In this document: piece by piece, positions 51,379-60,611 of the stretch
Numbering within the stretch: position 1 is the first letter of the stretch
Layout of the letters: each line of letters begins with the position of its first letter
Origin: Janthinobacterium sp. TB1-E2
Lineage (GTDB): Bacteria; Pseudomonadota; Gammaproteobacteria; Burkholderiales; Burkholderiaceae_D
Length of the DNA stretch: 64,000 nucleotides
NCBI RefSeq assembly: GCF_036885605.1
Contig: NZ_CP142523.1
Span: 4,030,001-4,094,000, forward strand
Direction: 5' to 3'
Position numbers and translations under genes: made by a program
Notes under the pieces: generated by a model
Told to the model about the DNA's origin: nothing
The model's database searches: none
The model's input: only the letters and a program-made list of their open reading frames with translations

Positions 51379-51516
51379 GATAGCACCCACGAATCGATGA
51401 CGCAAGCGATTTGATTGCCTGTGGCGGCGAAGGAACAAGATGGGGGCATCAATGTAAAGGCGCCGCCCGCCCCTTGCAAACGCAGGGGACGGGCGGCGCG
51501 GTGGTTTCAAGACTGT

Positions 51517-52887
51517 TTACTGGACCACGGTGTAGCACGGCACGTAAGCCGTACCCGCCAGTTTCATGCGGTGCTGCGCCACGAATGAAGCGAGCAGCGC
51601 ATCCATGGGGCCGGCGATGGATTTGTCGCCGTGGATCTCGAAGTTGCCGTACTTTTCGATCGAGCGGATGCCGTCATCCTTGACGTTGCCCGCCACCACG
51701 CCCGAAAACGCGCGGCGCAGCTGGGCTGCAAGCAAGTGCGTGGGCTGGTTCTTGTGCAGGCTCAGGTTGCGCATGTTTTCATGCGTGGGCTGGAACGGTT
51801 TCTGGAACTCGTGGTCTATCTTCAACAGCCAATTGAAGTAATACGCGTCGCTGTGCGCCTTGCGGAATTCGCGCACCTGGCGGATGCCTTCGAGCATTTC
51901 GCGCGCCACCAGTTCCGGGTCGTCGATGATGATCTTGTAGCGCTGCTGCGCTTCCGGGCCCAGGGTGTCGTGGATGAACTGGTTGATTTGCACGAAGTAT
52001 TCGCGCGACGTTTCCGGGCCCGTGAAGATCAGCGGGAAAGGAATCTCGGCATTGTCCGGATGCAGCAGGATGCCGAGGATATACAGAATCTCTTCGGCCG
52101 TGCCCGCGCCGCCGGGGAACACCACGATGCCGTGGCCGGCGCGCACGAACGCTTCCAGGCGCTTTTCGATGTCCGGCATGATGACGAGGTCATTGACGAT
52201 GGGGTTCGGCGACTCGGCCGCGATGATGCCCGGCTCGGTGATGCCCAGGTAGCGGCCATTGTGCAGGCGCTGCTTGGCGTGGCCGATGGTGGCGCCCTTC
52301 ATGGGGCCCTTCATGGCGCCGGGGCCGCAGCCGGTACAGATGTCGAGGCCGCGCAAGCCCAGCTGGTAGCCCACTTCCTTCGAATAGTTGTATTCGGCGC
52401 GGTTGATCGAGTGCCCGCCCCAGCACACGACCAGGTTCGGGTTGAGCTGGGTTTGCAGCACGTTGGCGTTGCGCAGGATGTGGAAGACGGCGTCCGTCAC
52501 GCCTTCCGTGCTCTGCAAGTCGAATTTCGGGTTGCCCGTCACTTCATCGCTGACGAAGATGATGTCGCGCAGCACGGCAAACAGGTGCTCGTGGATGCCC
52601 TTGATCATCTTGCCGTCGACAAAGGCGATGGCCGGCGCGCCCTTGATGTCGAGCTTGATGCCGCGCTCGCGCTGGATGATCGAGATTTCAAACGACTGGT
52701 AGCGCTCCAGCAGGGCGCGGCCATCGTCGATGGTGCTGCCGCAATTCAAGACCGCCAGCGCGCAGCGGCGGAAGGTGTTGTACAGGCCCCCCTGGCTGGT
52801 GTCGAGCAGTTTGTTGACTTCAGTCTTGGAGAGCACGTCCAGGCGGCCTTCCGGTGAAACCAGAGTATCGATAACGTCGTGTTCCAT
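51517..52887 (-). CDS. ppnN: PpnN-type pyrimidine/purine nucleotide 5'-monophosphate nucleosidase
   Basis: The product is 456 residues from ATG 52887 (MEHDVIDTLVSPEG). The longer frame to 53004 is not supported. It has the central LOG/Rossmann-like domain motifs GLDICTGCGPGAMKGPMKGA and VVFPGGAGTAEEILYIL, with N- and C-terminal extensions as in E. coli PpnN (YgdH). The enzyme releases nucleobases from NMPs and in E. coli is stimulated by (p)ppGpp. It is monocistronic and divergent from the peptide transporter. Confidence 0.92.
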   Translation of the reverse strand: MEHDVIDTLVSPEGRLDVLSKTEVNKLLDTSQGGLYNTFRRCALAVLNCGSTIDDGRALLERYQSFEISIIQRERGIKLDIKGAPAIAFVDGKMIKGIHEHLFAVLRDIIFVSDEVTGNPKFDLQSTEGVTDAVFHILRNANVLQTQLNPNLVVCWGGHSINRAEYNYSKEVGYQLGLRGLDICTGCGPGAMKGPMKGATIGHAKQRLHNGRYLGITEPGIIAAESPNPIVNDLVIMPDIEKRLEAFVRAGHGIVVFPGGAGTAEEILYILGILLHPDNAEIPFPLIFTGPETSREYFVQINQFIHDTLGPEAQQRYKIIIDDPELVAREMLEGIRQVREFRKAHSDAYYFNWLLKIDHEFQKPFQPTHENMRNLSLHKNQPTHLLAAQLRRAFSGVVAGNVKDDGIRSIEKYGNFEIHGDKSIAGPMDALLASFVAQHRMKLAGTAYVPCYTVVQ

Positions 52888-53198
52888 AATGCGAAAAATC
52901 CCTTTAAAAATCGATGCTCGAAGGTCTTGCAGCCTTAATATACGACAAGTCAGGCAAGTTGTGCTGTGCCGCCGCAAAATCGCCGGGCCCGCCCTTGCCT
53001 GCAAACCGGTTTGACTAATATGAAACAGTCATTCTTGCTAATGCGAATCGAAACCTTCGCTCAGCGCAATTTGTAGATTAGAATGCCAGCCTATTGGAAT
53101 TCCCGTGCGTGAGGTTCTTCATGAGAGTCCCCGCCGCCCGCAGACTTCCATAAGTTTGTTGTATCGATTGACTATAATAATTTTTCAGGAGGAACCGC
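52888..53198. promoter_or_regulatory. Divergent promoter region of ppnN and the peptide transporter
   Basis: This 311-base spacer has no gene. On the plus strand TATAAT at 53173-53178 lies 20 bases before the transporter ATG, which is preceded by AGGAGG, so the 5' leader would be very short. The -35 match is poor. No reliable ppnN promoter could be fixed. Confidence 0.45.
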
Positions 53199-54704
53199 AT
53201 GAGCGGTGCGACTACGCCCAACAAGGAAGCCGTTATTCCCGAGTTCAAGCAGATTATGGGCCATCCAAGCCCATTGTGGATGTTGTTCATGACTGAATTC
53301 TGGGAACGCTTCGCGTTCTACGGAGTTCGCTGGGCGCTGGTCCTGTACATCGTGGCCCAGTTCCACGCTGGCGACGGTTCGGGACAGGCAGCGGCCAACC
53401 TTACCTACGGTTCCTTCCTCGCGCTGGTGTACGCCGGCGCCCTGTTCGGCGGCTACATCGCCGACCGTGTCATCGGTTACCAGCGCTCGATCCTGCTGGG
53501 CGCCGTCTTCATGGCTGCCGGCCTGTTCTGCATCTCGGTACCAAACCAGGACATCTTCAACCTGGGCCTGGCCACCATGATCGTCGGTAACGGCATGTTC
53601 AAGCCGAACATCTCGACCATGGTCGGCAAGCTGTACACGACAGCCGATCCGCGCCGCGACAGCGGCTTCACGATCTTCTACATGGGTATCAACATGGGCG
53701 CCATGGTTGCCCCTGTCTTCACCCAGTGGCTGGCCGAGTCGATCTTCGGCACCAGCGCCATGCCGTCGTACAAGATGGTCTTCATGGCCTCCGGTTTCGG
53801 CATGCTGATTAGCCTGGTATGGTTCGCCATCGGCCGCCGCGCCCTGAAAGGCATCGGCGCTCCGGAAGCCGGTTCCGGCAACCCGATGCGCGTCGTCTGG
53901 GTGGCCGTCGGTTCCCTGTGCGTGATCCCGCTGATGTACTTCCTGCTGACCGTCGGCGCTGAAAAGCTGCAAATCGTCCTGACCGTGCTGTTCGTCGGCC
54001 TGGCCGTGATGCTGATGATCGAAGGCATACGCAACGGTAAAGTTGCGCGTGACCGCGTCATCGCCATGCTGCTGATCTTTGTCTTCAACATCCTGTTCTG
54101 GATGTTCTTCGAACAGGCAGGCAGCTCGTTTACCTTCCTGGCCGACAAGATCGTCAACCGCGACCTGGGCTTCTGGATCTTCCCGACCGCCTACTTCCAG
54201 ACCGTCAATTCGGTCGCCATCATCGTCTTCGCGCCGATCATCGCCGCCATCTGGGTTTTCCTGGCGCGCCACAACGTCAATCCTTCGATTCCGCGCAAAT
54301 TCGGCCTGGGCTTGCTGGGCAATGCGCTGGCCTTCGGCCTGCTGATCTTCGCTCTGTCGAGCCTGGTTGGCGCCGATAACAAGATCCCGTTCTGGACCCT
54401 GACCACCGTGTACGTGCTGCAATCGATCGGCGAGCTGTGCCTGTCGCCTATCGGCCTGTCGATGGTCACCAAGCTGGCGCCAGTGCGCCTGGTCGGCCTG
54501 GGCATGGGCGGCTGGTTCCTGTCGACCGGTATCGGCAACAACCTGTCGGGCATCTTCGCCAGCCACGTCAGCGGCACCAGCGGCATGTCGGTGCAGTCGG
54601 CCCTGTCCGGCTACACCTTCGGCTTCTGGTCCCTGCTGGGCGCCGGTGTCGTGCTGTTCCTGATCGCACCGCTGATCAACAAACTGATGCACGGCGTGAA
54701 GTAA
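53199..54704 (+). CDS. POT/PTR-family proton-coupled peptide transporter
   Basis: The 501-residue membrane protein has about 12-14 helices. The hallmark ExxER motif is in TEFWERFAFYGVRWAL, and a second signature lies in FWMFFEQAGSSF. This is the DtpA/YdgR family, which imports di- and tripeptides with protons. An optimal ribosome-binding site (AGGAGG, 7 bases) and strongly biased codons suggest high expression. It is followed by a strong terminator. Confidence 0.93.
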   Translation: MSGATTPNKEAVIPEFKQIMGHPSPLWMLFMTEFWERFAFYGVRWALVLYIVAQFHAGDGSGQAAANLTYGSFLALVYAGALFGGYIADRVIGYQRSILLGAVFMAAGLFCISVPNQDIFNLGLATMIVGNGMFKPNISTMVGKLYTTADPRRDSGFTIFYMGINMGAMVAPVFTQWLAESIFGTSAMPSYKMVFMASGFGMLISLVWFAIGRRALKGIGAPEAGSGNPMRVVWVAVGSLCVIPLMYFLLTVGAEKLQIVLTVLFVGLAVMLMIEGIRNGKVARDRVIAMLLIFVFNILFWMFFEQAGSSFTFLADKIVNRDLGFWIFPTAYFQTVNSVAIIVFAPIIAAIWVFLARHNVNPSIPRKFGLGLLGNALAFGLLIFALSSLVGADNKIPFWTLTTVYVLQSIGELCLSPIGLSMVTKLAPVRLVGLGMGGWFLSTGIGNNLSGIFASHVSGTSGMSVQSALSGYTFGFWSLLGAGVVLFLIAPLINKLMHGVK

Positions 54705-54722
54705 GCTACTGCCTTAGCTGAC

Positions 54723-54750
54723 AACGGCGGCCTGCGGGCCGCCGTTTTTC
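54723..54750 (+). terminator. Intrinsic terminator after the peptide transporter
   Basis: AACGGCGGCC (54723-54732) and GGCCGCCGTT (54737-54746) form a perfect 10-bp stem with a TGCG loop, followed by a T-run (TTTC). Confidence 0.92.
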
Positions 54751-54834
54751 ATTCCAGCGCCGGTTTTTGCCCGGCCGGGCGGTACAATACGGCCAGGGCC
54801 GCCGGCCACTCCACCCACATCACCAAAGAATATT

Positions 54835-55512
54835 ATGTCCAGCATCTCCACCACCACGCCCCTCTCCGACGACGAATACGCCGAACTCGACACCCTGCTG
54901 GCCGCGCCTGCGCTGGAAAACCGCGCCATGGATGTATCGATGCTGGAAGGTTTTCTCACGGCCGTCGCCCTGAGCCCGAAACAGATCGCGCCGGAACAGT
55001 GGCTGCCGTGGGTGTGGGACAAGGCGACCGGCAGCGTCTTGCCAGCACAGGACGAGGCCAGCGAACGGGCGGCCAGCCTGGCGCAGCGCCACCACGCCTA
55101 CATGGTCGAATGGCTGGCAAAGGACCCGGACAGCTTCGAGCCCATCTATGTGTGCGGCCCCGAATGGAGCGTGCCCGCCTGGTGCGCCGGTTTTGTGCTT
55201 GGCACGAGCCTGGACAAGCCCCAGTGGGCGGCCCTGGCCGTCAGCCATCCGCAATACCTGGCGCCGTTCCAGCACCTGGCCACGGCCAGCGAACTCGATG
55301 ACGATGCGGCTGAAACAGCCATGGATGGCGTGATTCCCGCCGTCATCGCCATCAACGCGGCCTGGGCGCGCCAGCGCCACCTGAAACAAAGCCAGCCCGG
55401 CGCCACGGTCTTGCGCGAACTGCCGAAGACGGGCCGCAACGACCCGTGCCACTGCGGCAGCGGCAAGAAGTACAAAAAATGCTGCGCCGACGCCGATAGC
55501 GCGGCCGCCTAA
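54835..55512 (+). CDS. YecA/UPF0149 family protein with C-terminal SEC-C zinc motif
   Basis: The 225-residue protein has a UPF0149 domain (about 15-180, with [17 protein letters not shown] and WCAGFVLG) and a C-terminal SEC-C metal motif [18 protein letters not shown], identical in type to the SecA tail. E. coli YecA binds ribosomes and metal through this motif. The role here is presumably related to translation or protein targeting. The gene follows the peptide transporter terminator. Confidence 0.88.
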   Translation: MSSISTTTPLSDDEYAELDTLLAAPALENRAMDVSMLEGFLTAVALSPKQIAPEQWLPWVWDKATGSVLPAQDEASERAASLAQRHHAYMVEWLAKDPDSFEPIYVCGPEWSVPAWCAGFVLGTSLDKPQWAALAVSHPQYLAPFQHLATASELDDDAAETAMDGVIPAVIAINAAWARQRHLKQSQPGATVLRELPKTGRNDPCHCGSGKKYKKCCADADSAAA

Positions 55513-55524
55513 GACGGTATCTCC

Positions 55525-57219
55525 TTGCGCCAGCTGCTGACGGCTATCCTGCGCTTCCTGCTGCGCCACGCGCTGCAGTTCGCGCTGTTCATCGTCATCC
55601 TGCTGGCCGGACGCATGCTGCTGGCCGAATGGCGCGCCTACAGCGCCGGCAGCGAGGCCATGGCCGCACTGAGGCTGGCCGCCGATGGCGCCGATAGCCA
55701 CACCGCCGGCCTGGCCGCTGCCGCCACGGCCCGTGTCAACGCCTTGCAAAAGGCCTCGCAAGCGGCCATCGCCACGCGCCTGGCCCAAGTGCAGGCGCAA
55801 CTGACCACCTTGCGCGCGCGGCAGCAACCGTCGCTGTTTACGCTTCCCCTGCCCGACACGCACACCCTGGCCCTGCACGCGCAGGAAGAAGCCACGCGGC
55901 GCGTGGAGATCGAAGTACTGGCGCAGGAAGCCCGCTATCTGACGGCCCTGCAAGCGGCGGTCAACGGCGAAGATGCGCGGCAGACGCTGGCGCGCCTGCA
56001 CGCGGAACATGTGCGCGCGTATGCCGCGCTGCAAGCCAATCTGCGCCAGCGCCGGGAACTGGAAGCGCGGCACCCGCTGGCGGCGCGCCTGCCCGGCAGC
56101 GACGCCTATGCGCAGCTGTCGCAGCTTGAAGCGCAAGGCCAGCGCTTGCGCGAGATCAACCTGCAAGCCTACCAGGCCTGGGTAACGCAGCACGGACGTA
56201 CCGGCAACGCCGCCCGTCCGGTGCCATTTGCCATCGACGAGCAAGCCTTGGCCGGTGCGCTGGCGCCCGTGCAACAGGCCATCGCGGCCGGCGAAACGCA
56301 ACTGGCGCGCAACTGGATCGCCCGCTGGCGCGCACCCGTCATGGACGTGGCGCCCACGGCCGCCCTGCTGGTGCTGTCGGCCATCTTGCTGCCCGTGGCG
56401 ATCAAGGCCTTCTTTTACTTCGTGCTGGCGCCCATTGCTGCCCGTTTGCCGCCGCTGTCGATCGCGCGCGAGCTGCAGATCAATGGCACCTCCCTGCCCC
56501 TGCCGCCGCAGGGCGAATCGCGCATTTCCGCCGTCTCGCAAGCATTGCTGCTGCAGCCTGGCCAGCGGATGCTGATCCATCCCGAATACCTGCAATCGTC
56601 GCCCGTCAGCAGCACCAAGCGCACGCAATGGCTGCTGGACTGGCGCTTCCCGTTCACCAGCCTGGCCGCCGGCATGGTGGCGCTGACCCGGCTGGAAAGC
56701 AGCGAGCCGGCATCCGTGACGATATCCGCCAGCGACGACCCGCTGCTGGAAGTGGCGATCCTCCACCTGCCGGCCGGCAGCGCATTGGTATTCCAGCCGC
56801 GGGGCCTGGTCGGATTGATTGCCGATGCGGGTCAGCCTTTGGCGATCAGCAGCCACTGGCGCCTGGGCAGCCTGCACGCCTGGCTCACCCTGCAGCTGCG
56901 CTTCATCGTCTTTCGCGGCCCCGTCACCCTGATCGTGCGCGGCTGCCGCGGCGTGCGCCTGGAACGGGCCGGCCAGGGACGCTCCATCAGCCAGTCCGCC
57001 ACTCTGGGTTTCAGCACCGACGTGCTGTACTCGACCCTGCGCAGCGAAACCTTCATCCCCTATCTGCGCGGCCAGCAGGCGCTGCTCAACGACCGCTTCG
57101 ATGGCGGCAACGGCGTCTACCTGTACGAAGAAACCCCGCGCCATGGCAAGCAGCCGGGCAAGGTGGGCAGCTGGTTCGAGGGTGTTACGGACGCGATATT
57201 GAAAGTGTTCGGCATCTAG
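55525..57219 (+). CDS. Membrane-anchored protein of unknown function
   Basis: The product is about 564 residues from TTG 55525, 12 bases after yecA; no ATG or GTG with a better ribosome-binding site was found, so the start is uncertain. There is one N-terminal helix (about 8-30), a long periplasmic Ala/Gln/Arg-rich coiled coil (about 40-270), a second helix (about 283-307), and a beta-rich C-terminal domain (about 315-530) with LPAGSALVFQPRGLVGLI and LQLRFIVFRGPVTLIVRG, faintly like the AIM24 fold. I do not recognise the family. It is probably cotranscribed with yecA. Confidence 0.65.
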   Translation: MRQLLTAILRFLLRHALQFALFIVILLAGRMLLAEWRAYSAGSEAMAALRLAADGADSHTAGLAAAATARVNALQKASQAAIATRLAQVQAQLTTLRARQQPSLFTLPLPDTHTLALHAQEEATRRVEIEVLAQEARYLTALQAAVNGEDARQTLARLHAEHVRAYAALQANLRQRRELEARHPLAARLPGSDAYAQLSQLEAQGQRLREINLQAYQAWVTQHGRTGNAARPVPFAIDEQALAGALAPVQQAIAAGETQLARNWIARWRAPVMDVAPTAALLVLSAILLPVAIKAFFYFVLAPIAARLPPLSIARELQINGTSLPLPPQGESRISAVSQALLLQPGQRMLIHPEYLQSSPVSSTKRTQWLLDWRFPFTSLAAGMVALTRLESSEPASVTISASDDPLLEVAILHLPAGSALVFQPRGLVGLIADAGQPLAISSHWRLGSLHAWLTLQLRFIVFRGPVTLIVRGCRGVRLERAGQGRSISQSATLGFSTDVLYSTLRSETFIPYLRGQQALLNDRFDGGNGVYLYEETPRHGKQPGKVGSWFEGVTDAILKVFGI

Positions 57220-57479
57220 CCGGCCAGCCATTCCATGACGGCAATCCCATCGTCAACCTGGCGGACAGAAACGCCGACAAGGCGGCGCGCATCGTGCAGC
57301 AATGCCCGCGTGAATTCGGCCACGGCTACACGAGCTTCGAGCAAGCCATCGAACTGGCCGTCGGCGATGACCACCGCCCGGCGCGGGAAAAGATCATCGT
57401 GCTGACCTTGACGCAGGCAACGGCGCGGAGGGCCGAGGATGAGCTGCGGGTGTGGTTTGCCCCAGCCCCACCCACCTGA
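57220..57479 (+). pseudogene. Possible C-terminal gene remnant
   Basis: A frame without its own start codon (57240 onward) reads PIVNLADRNADKAARIV and REKIIVLTLTQATARRAEDE, and stops at 57477-57479. Third codon positions are almost all G or C, as in the real genes here, although it begins in a different frame from the preceding gene. This looks like the tail of a decayed or truncated gene. The product family is not recognised. Confidence 0.4.
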
Positions 57480-57660
57480 GGCAATAACGAAAAAATGACT
57501 CGACAATGAATCAATCGAGGTAAGCAAGAATGTAAAAGTCATCGGTCCGTGTGGCCATATACTGTGCATTGCTGCTATCGCTACGGCCTGACTCGGGCAG
57601 TAGTAGAAAAATCAAGCCTTGGTGGTATCGGCAGGTCATTCAGACTTAAAATAGAAGCAA

Positions 57661-57966
57661 CTAGCGACTTTTGCAGCGCAAAGCTTCAGCAGTGACTGCT
57701 ACGCCATCCAAACCGCTCGTTCCCGTCGAAACCAAAAATATCGCATTCCCACCCCGTCGTGCAACTTCATTAATTGCCTTATTCATCGAATTGGACGCTT
57801 TATTGAGTCCAAGTTGTTGATCTGTACTAACGATGCCCAACGATTCACAATACTCTTTTTGAGTAGCCGTTACTATACGTACTTTTTCCGCACCAACATC
57901 TAACTGCGTCGCGCAGCCGGATAACGCGGCCAACAAGGAAAAAGAGACAAAAACAGATTTCTTCAT
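57661..57966 (-). CDS. Small DUF4156-like lipoprotein
   Basis: The product is 101 residues from ATG 57966 (MKKSVFVSFSLLAALSGC), with lipobox LSGC. The mature part has VRIVTATQKEYCESLGIV and NEVARRGGNAIFLV, which resemble DUF4156 proteins such as E. coli YjeI. Base composition is far more AT-rich than the window average. A second AT-rich lipoprotein gene lies just upstream, suggesting a small acquired pair. Confidence 0.7.
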   Translation of the reverse strand: MKKSVFVSFSLLAALSGCATQLDVGAEKVRIVTATQKEYCESLGIVSTDQQLGLNKASNSMNKAINEVARRGGNAIFLVSTGTSGLDGVAVTAEALRCKSR

Positions 57967-57998
57967 ACCAAACAATATCCCATTGAGTTTATTTTTAA

Positions 57999-58283
57999 TT
58001 ACGTACACGAAAATATAACGGTAGCCTTCGGGTAATTCCCGAAGACATAAGGCCCGGGGTTTTCAACGATCGATAACAATTTCATTGCTTTCCCGACAGT
58101 CGCACATTTGGCATTTGCCTCTACAAGGGCTTCTGCCAGAAGTGGCTCCCTTCCACTCGGAAATGCGCCAGCTTGACGAGAAACAACAAAGGTATCAGGC
58201 CCAGCTGCAACTGGTCCGGTACTGGAGGTCGCACATCCAACAATTGCCGACATTAACATTAAGACAGAAAGGATACGTATCAT
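57999..58283 (-). CDS. Small lipoprotein of unknown function
   Basis: The 94-residue product starts at ATG 58283 after AAAGGAATAA. The signal peptide ends in lipobox IVGC near residue 17. The mature part ALVEANAKCATVGKAMKLLSIVENPGP has one conserved-looking cysteine and suits a small helix-plus-strand fold seen in several unannotated lipoproteins. It is AT-rich like its downstream neighbour. Function unknown. Confidence 0.7.
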   Translation of the reverse strand: MIRILSVLMLMSAIVGCATSSTGPVAAGPDTFVVSRQAGAFPSGREPLLAEALVEANAKCATVGKAMKLLSIVENPGPYVFGNYPKATVIFSCT

Positions 58284-58439
58284 TTATTCCTTTAAATATC
58301 GGACAATTACATTCAACAATTTTTCTTCACATGCTCTCTTATCGATCATCCATTTTATTACAGACGCTAACCTTATATCCACTCTATTTTACGTGGGAAA
58401 TGATTAACGCTCTCGCAATTTTACAATTTGGAAGCGCCA

Positions 58440-59006
58440 TTAAATAGGCAACGCTGCGCCTTCCGACACAAAGTCCGGCTGCAGCAAACCAAAGACATGC
58501 AGGTCGACAAATACGCCATTTAACAGTTCTCCCTGCCGCAGCACGCCTTCATGCGCAAATCCCAGCCGCTCGGCCAGCGCGATGCTGGCGTGATTGCCGG
58601 CCGCGCACTCCAATTCGATGCGGTGCAACTGCAGCGCGCCAAACGCATGCGCGAGGACGGCGCGCACCGCGGCGCTGGCGATGCCCCGGCCCTGGAACTG
58701 GTGTCCGAGGTAGTAGCCAATTTTCGCTTTCCGGTCCACTGTGTCGATGTCTTTCAGGCGGATGCTGCCGCACAAGGCCGTGCCGGAGAAAACATGCCAT
58801 TCCAGGACTTCGCCGCTGGCCACGCGCGCGGCAGCGGCCTGCAGATAGGCCTGCGCCTCGCCGAACGAGTCCAGCTGCACCACGGCGGGCAGATAAGCTT
58901 GCAGGGGCTCACGGTTTTGCGCCACCAAGGCGGCCAGCGCTTCGGCGTGTTCAGGCAAGGTTGGAACAATGAAAATATCAGGAAATGCTGAAAGAGTCAG
59001 ATGCAT
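58440..59006 (-). CDS. RimJ/RimL-type GNAT N-acetyltransferase
   Basis: The product is 188 residues from ATG 59006 (MHLTLSAFPDIF); the frame to 59066 overlaps the neighbouring gene. The acetyl-CoA loop is in HQFQGRGIASAAVRAVL, and the RimJ/RimL-style segments are GSIRLKDIDTVDRKAKIGYYL and LQLHRIELECAAGNHASIALAERLGF. Relatives acetylate the N-termini of ribosomal proteins or small molecules; the target is not readable. Confidence 0.85.
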   Translation of the reverse strand: MHLTLSAFPDIFIVPTLPEHAEALAALVAQNREPLQAYLPAVVQLDSFGEAQAYLQAAAARVASGEVLEWHVFSGTALCGSIRLKDIDTVDRKAKIGYYLGHQFQGRGIASAAVRAVLAHAFGALQLHRIELECAAGNHASIALAERLGFAHEGVLRQGELLNGVFVDLHVFGLLQPDFVSEGAALPI

Positions 59007-59055
59007 AGGTCCCTGGCAGGCCGGTAAAGTTAAAGTAAAAACACACAGCGTATCG

Positions 59056-59283
59056 CTACGCCGCAATCGAATGCGACACCGTCAGCCACTCGCCCGGCCG
59101 AAGATTTTCCGCCGCCTCGCGCGTGGCCAGCACGCTGTCGGGGTCCAGGTCCGAGCGTTTCAGCTTGTAGGAATAGGCGAAATCATCGGCATCGAATGCT
59201 TGCCCCGCCTTGACGTAATACTTGAAGCCGACAAAGGAATCGGGATTGGTGACGATCGAGTACTCAAGCGTGACATTGTTCAT
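59056..59283 (-). CDS. Small conserved-looking hypothetical protein
   Basis: The product is 75 residues from ATG 59283 (MNNVTLEYSIVTNPDSFVGF), with a GAGG-type ribosome-binding site. It is acidic, with no signal peptide or motif I recognise. The codon usage looks coding. It ends 49 bases before the start of the GNAT gene, and the two may be cotranscribed. Confidence 0.55.
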   Translation of the reverse strand: MNNVTLEYSIVTNPDSFVGFKYYVKAGQAFDADDFAYSYKLKRSDLDPDSVLATREAAENLRPGEWLTVSHSIAA

Positions 59284-59429
59284 GGCGGGCCTCGTCAACG
59301 GTGGTGAGGCGTCCATTATGCGTCAATTCCGGCGGCGGCGATGCGGCGGCTGATCCTTGCGGCAAGTCAATAGCCGTGCCGGCTGCCGGCGCTACAGTAG
59401 CCGGAGCCCACCACTACGCCGTCACTGCC

Positions 59430-60611
59430 ATGCGCACCTTGCTCACGAAAATACGGAACACACTGGCGCCGCAGGCAAGCCTGCCGGCCGCGGCGCGCAT
59501 GGAGCGGCTGTCGGACCGGCGCGGCCTGCCCGCCCTTGACCCCGGGCCGCAAGCCATCGTCAAGGCTTGCACGGCCTGGCTGTGCGCGGCGCAAGACCAT
59601 TCCAGCTCAAAGGACGGCGGCGTCGCGCGCGACTACAGCCTGCTGACAGGCTGGTCGAGTTCCTACCCGGAGACCACCGGCTACATCATCCCCACGGTCA
59701 TCGCCCTGGCGCAGCGCACGGGCGACGATGCCCTTCACGGGCGGGCGCGCCGCATGCTCGATTGGTGCGTGGCCATCCAGTTCCCCGAAGGCGGTTTCCA
59801 GGGCGGCAAGATCGACTCCACGCCGCGCGTGCCCGTCACCTTCAACACGGGGCAGATTTTGCTGGGCCTGGCCGCCGGCGTGGCAGCGTACGGCGAAGCC
59901 TACCAGGACGCCATGCACCGCGCGGCAACGTGGCTGCGCGACAGCCAGGATGCCGACGGCTGCTGGCGCCGCCATCCGACGCCCTTCGCCAGCGCCGGCG
60001 ACAAGGCCTACGAAACGCACGTGGCGTGGGGCCTGTTTGAAGCGGACCGCGTCGCACCGGGCCACGGTTATGGCGCGGCCGGCCTGCGCCAGGTCGACTG
60101 GGCGTTGACCAAGCAGCGCCCCAACGGCTGGTTCGCCTCGAACTGCCTGGACAACCCGCTGCTGCCGCTGACCCATACCATCGGCTACGCCTTGCGCGGC
60201 CTGCTCGAAGCGCACCGCTTTTCGGCGCGCGCCGGCCTGCTGGACGCCGCCGCGCGCACCGGCACGAGCGTCGCCAAGGCCGTGAGGGACGACGGCTATC
60301 TGGCGGGTCGCCTCGGCCCGGACTTCCAGCCGGGGGCCGGCTACGCCTGCCTCACAGGTTCCGCGCAAAACGCCCATTGTCTGTTCCTGCTGTACCAGCT
60401 CACGGGCGAGCGGCGCTACCTCGACGCAGGGCGCCGCCTGAACCGTTTCGTGCGGCGCTCCATCAGCATCGACGGTCCCGCGCATGCGCGCGGCGGCGTC
60501 AAGGGCTCGTTTCCCGTCGATGGCGACTACGGGACATGGGCTTACCTGAACTGGGCGGCCAAGTTCTGCATCGATGCCAACCTGCTGGAAATGGAAATCG
60601 GAGATGCTTGA
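59430..60611 (+). CDS. Alpha/alpha-toroid protein, prenyltransferase/glycosidase-like, polysaccharide-associated
   Basis: The product is 393 residues from ATG 59430 (MRTLLTKIRNTL). Repeated helical-hairpin motifs include GWSSSYPETTGYIIPTVIALAQ, DWCVAIQFPEGGFQGGKID, WLRDSQDADGCWRR and QNAHCLFLLYQLTGERRYLDAG, characteristic of six-hairpin toroids (squalene-cyclase-like or glycosidase-like). A catalytic assignment is not possible. The stop overlaps the AAC(3)-like start by 8 bases, and a heparinase-like gene converges, so a role in making or trimming a surface polysaccharide is likely. Confidence 0.65.
   Translation: MRTLLTKIRNTLAPQASLPAAARMERLSDRRGLPALDPGPQAIVKACTAWLCAAQDHSSSKDGGVARDYSLLTGWSSSYPETTGYIIPTVIALAQRTGDDALHGRARRMLDWCVAIQFPEGGFQGGKIDSTPRVPVTFNTGQILLGLAAGVAAYGEAYQDAMHRAATWLRDSQDADGCWRRHPTPFASAGDKAYETHVAWGLFEADRVAPGHGYGAAGLRQVDWALTKQRPNGWFASNCLDNPLLPLTHTIGYALRGLLEAHRFSARAGLLDAAARTGTSVAKAVRDDGYLAGRLGPDFQPGAGYACLTGSAQNAHCLFLLYQLTGERRYLDAGRRLNRFVRRSISIDGPAHARGGVKGSFPVDGDYGTWAYLNWAAKFCIDANLLEMEIGDA

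Noticed and set aside
58085-58447. A 120-codon plus-strand frame
   Set aside because: It runs antisense to a lipoprotein gene with a good ribosome-binding site and lipobox, and its own sequence has no coding character.
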